The translations under genes were made by a program, and so were the position numbers. The notes beneath the pieces are model-generated. The model saw only the letters and a list, made by a program, of their open reading frames with translations. It was not told the DNA's origin and made no database searches. DNA of 14,029 nt. It comes from an uncultured Alphaproteobacteria bacterium. Its GTDB lineage: Bacteria > Pseudomonadota > Alphaproteobacteria > Caulobacterales > Caulobacteraceae. This document shows, piece after piece, positions 12,404 to 14,029 of this stretch. The DNA lies in assembly GCA_903933475.1 (NCBI GenBank), contig CAIZKE010000128.1, positions 1 to 14,029 on the forward strand. Direction: 5' to 3'. Every line of letters begins with the position of its first letter. The stretch's first letter is position 1.

Positions 12404-13884
12404 GGCTGGATGCCAGCCGCGGCCTCTGGCTGCTGGTCCTGGGACTCACGGCCCTGCGGCTATGGGCCGCAGCGACAATCCCCCTGACTGAGGACGAGGC
12501 CTACTACCGCCTCTGGTCCCAGCATCTTCACCTTGGCTATTACGACCACCCACCGATGATTGCCTGGTGGATCCGGTTTGGGACGACCTTGGCCGGGGAC
12601 ACGCCCCTGGGCGTGCGCCTCCTGCCCATCCTGGGTGCCGCAGCGACGACCTTGCTGACGGCAGACCTCGCCCGGCGGCTTGGCGCCAGCGCCCGAACCG
12701 CCCTGGTGGCAGCCCTGGCCTACAACGCCATGCTGACCATAGGTGCCGGGGGTATTCTGGCCACGCCGGACGCCCCGGCCATCCTGTTCTGGGCGGCGAC
12801 CCTGTCGGTGCTGGGCCGGATCGGGGCGGGGGGAAGCCCGCGCTTTTGGCTGCTGGCCGGATTGATGGCGGGCCTGGCCTGTATCTCCAAATACTCGGCC
12901 CTCTTCCTGGCACCGGGCATCTTCCTGTGGCTGGTCAGTTCCCCGGAGGGACGCAGGCGCCTGCTGACGCCCTGGCCCTGGACAGCTGTGGCCGTGGCCG
13001 GCGCAGTTTTCGCCACCAACCTGGCCTGGAACGCAACGAACCACTGGCTGACCTTCGAAAAGCAGTTCGGACGGGTCGAGCCCTCGCAGTTCCGGCCCGG
13101 ATACCTTGGCGAGCTCCTCTCGACACAGTTCGTCCTGCTCAATCCGTTCATCGCGGTTCTGGCGGGCGCCGGTATCTGGGCCGCTATCCGGCGCCGCGGA
13201 CAGGCTGGCGGGATGGACCTTTCCCTGCCCCTGCTGGCCGCCCTGCCCTTCGGCCTCTACCTGGCCCTTCACGCCCTGCACGACCGCGTGCAGGCGCACT
13301 GGCCGGCGACGATCTTCGCCGCCTTCGCCCTGGCCGCCGCCGCCGCGGTCGAGGCCCGACCGAGGGGATGGCGGCCCCGCACCCTGGACGCAGGGCTTGT
13401 CTTCGGTGCCGTCGCCATGGTCGTAGCCCTGGCCTGGGTAGGACTGCAGGGACCGCCGCTCAATCGACGGACAGACCCTCTGCTGCCCATCCGCGGCTGG
13501 CCGGAATTCGCCGGACAGGTGGAGGCGGCCAGGGTCAAGGCCGGTGCCGAGTGGGTCGGCGTCGCCCATTACGGCGCCCTGTCCCAGTTGTCGGCCACCG
13601 GGCGGATCCAGGCGCCCCTGGTTCACCTGATCGAGCGAGAGCGCTGGCCGGACGCCGCCCCGGTACCCGTCGAGCGCCCGGGCCTGGTCCTGGACAAGAG
13701 CCGTCGGCTGTCCCTGGCGGACCTGCAGGCCTGTTTCCGGACGGTGACCCCCGCCGGCGAACTCGTCCGGGGCCTCCCAACCAGCCGGGTCGACCGCTAC
13801 CCCCTCTTCCGGGTCGAGGGACCGGTACCCGGCCTGCTTTCCCGGGGCTGCCCGGACGAACTGGGCAAGAACCGGCGCCGCTAG
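12400..13884 (+). CDS. GT39/PMT-type integral-membrane glycosyltransferase
   Basis: The GTG at 12400, sharing GTGA with the GT2 stop, gives 494 aa. An in-frame ATG at 12328 lies within the GT2 gene and yields an arginine run, so it was rejected. A first membrane segment (about 8-28) is followed by the periplasmic-loop catalytic motif TEDEAYY (E31, D32, E33) and GYYDHPPMIAWW, hallmarks of PMT_2/ArnT-like enzymes. Many hydrophobic segments continue to about residue 347, including HDRVQAHWPA near 294-303. A soluble, probably periplasmic domain occupies about 350-494. Such enzymes take a sugar from a polyprenyl-phosphate carrier and attach it to lipid A, a glycan or a protein. The paired GT2-GtrA enzyme is the natural donor maker. 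The acceptor is unknown; lipid A or an envelope polysaccharide is most likely. Confidence 0.88.
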   Translation: MRLDASRGLWLLVLGLTALRLWAAATIPLTEDEAYYRLWSQHLHLGYYDHPPMIAWWIRFGTTLAGDTPLGVRLLPILGAAATTLLTADLARRLGASARTALVAALAYNAMLTIGAGGILATPDAPAILFWAATLSVLGRIGAGGSPRFWLLAGLMAGLACISKYSALFLAPGIFLWLVSSPEGRRRLLTPWPWTAVAVAGAVFATNLAWNATNHWLTFEKQFGRVEPSQFRPGYLGELLSTQFVLLNPFIAVLAGAGIWAAIRRRGQAGGMDLSLPLLAALPFGLYLALHALHDRVQAHWPATIFAAFALAAAAAVEARPRGWRPRTLDAGLVFGAVAMVVALAWVGLQGPPLNRRTDPLLPIRGWPEFAGQVEAARVKAGAEWVGVAHYGALSQLSATGRIQAPLVHLIERERWPDAAPVPVERPGLVLDKSRRLSLADLQACFRTVTPAGELVRGLPTSRVDRYPLFRVEGPVPGLLSRGCPDELGKNRRR

Positions 13885-13945
13885 GTCCAGGTTCATTCGA
13901 CTTTCAGGGCTCCGCCCCAATCCCGTCGCCAGGCTTCGTCGGGAA

Positions 13946-13962
13946 CTCCCCCTGATGGGGAG
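13946..13962 (+). terminator. Hairpin downstream of the GT39 gene
   Basis: CTCCCC (13946-13951) pairs with GGGGAG (13957-13962) around a CTGAT loop, 62 bases after the stop codon. No T run follows, so intrinsic termination would be weak. It may instead belong to the palindromic element immediately downstream. Confidence 0.35.
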
Positions 13963-13983
13963 CAATTGAGAGCGCGTAATTCC

Positions 13984-14029
13984 TCCACCTCTTCGGGGGA
14001 GGTGGACCGGGGCGATAGCCCCGGGACGG
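13984..14029. repeat. REP-like tandem palindromic element, cut by the window end
   Basis: Two hairpins are directly adjacent. TCCACCTC (13984-13991) pairs with GAGGTGGA (13999-14006) over a 7-base loop. CCGGGGC (14007-14013) pairs with GCCCCGG (14018-14024) over a GATA tetraloop. The GGAGGTGG-then-GC-stem layout resembles intergenic palindromic repeats I recall as common in Caulobacteraceae genomes. Copy number cannot be assessed from one window, and the element may continue past 14029. No gene is visible in 13885-14029. Confidence 0.5.

Noticed and set aside
12460..13965. 501-aa minus-strand and 462-aa plus-strand (12567-13955) open frames over the GT39 gene
   Set aside because: Both have biased Gly/Pro/Arg/Gln composition without motifs, while the third frame encodes a coherent membrane glycosyltransferase with the TEDEAYY motif.

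Overview
This is a GC-rich chromosomal window from an alphaproteobacterium, almost certainly a member of the Caulobacteraceae (Caulobacter, Phenylobacterium or a close relative). The main evidence is an adjacent divK-pleD pair that matches the Caulobacter crescentus cell-cycle proteins residue for residue at their functional sites. A CtrA-box-like site lies upstream of divK. DivK here is 121 aa and ClpS 109 aa, both a little shorter than the C. crescentus proteins as I remember them, so this is probably a relative rather than C. crescentus itself. The content is mostly core genome. I see no prophage, insertion sequence, CRISPR array, tRNA or rRNA, and no gene-free stretch longer than 300 bases.

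Layout, left to right. (1) 34-201: rpmG (ribosomal protein L33, + strand) with a clear intrinsic terminator. (2) 268-2001, minus strand: divK-pleD operon. DivK is a single-domain response regulator and PleD a REC-REC-GGDEF diguanylate cyclase. (3) 2105-4931, plus strand: HAD-family hydrolase, ROK fructokinase (mak-like) and DNA polymerase IV (dinB). Both junctions are 4-base GTGA stop/start overlaps. (4) 5101-7763, plus strand: clpS and clpA, the N-degron adaptor and the unfoldase of the ClpAP protease. (5) 7782-11190, minus strand, transcribed in the order DUF3617-type secreted protein, RidA-family protein, glycerophosphodiester phosphodiesterase, FemAB/GNAT-fold predicted N-acyltransferase (PF04339 type) and HIT-family hydrolase. 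The middle three are joined by 4-base overlaps. (6) 11273-13884, plus strand: a GT2 glycosyltransferase fused to a GtrA-like membrane domain, overlapping a GT39/PMT-type membrane glycosyltransferase. (7) 13885-14029: intergenic, with three hairpins; the last two look like a REP-type palindromic repeat cut by the window edge.

How the genes work together. DivK and PleD form the known switch linking histidine-kinase signalling to c-di-GMP and the swarmer-to-stalked transition. ClpS and ClpA act as adaptor and unfoldase for ClpP. The GT2-GtrA and GT39 pair fits a two-step pathway: a polyprenyl-phosphate sugar is made on the cytoplasmic side, and the sugar is then transferred to an envelope glycan or lipid in the periplasm.

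Most worth a second look: the CtrA-type box shared by divK and the divergent HAD-mak-dinB operon; the N-terminal four-cysteine zinc-ribbon-like extension of the polymerase; the FemAB/GNAT-fold enzyme beside the N-degron machinery; and the terminal palindromic repeat. I found no convincing wholly new system. All functional calls rest on motifs read by eye, with no database search.
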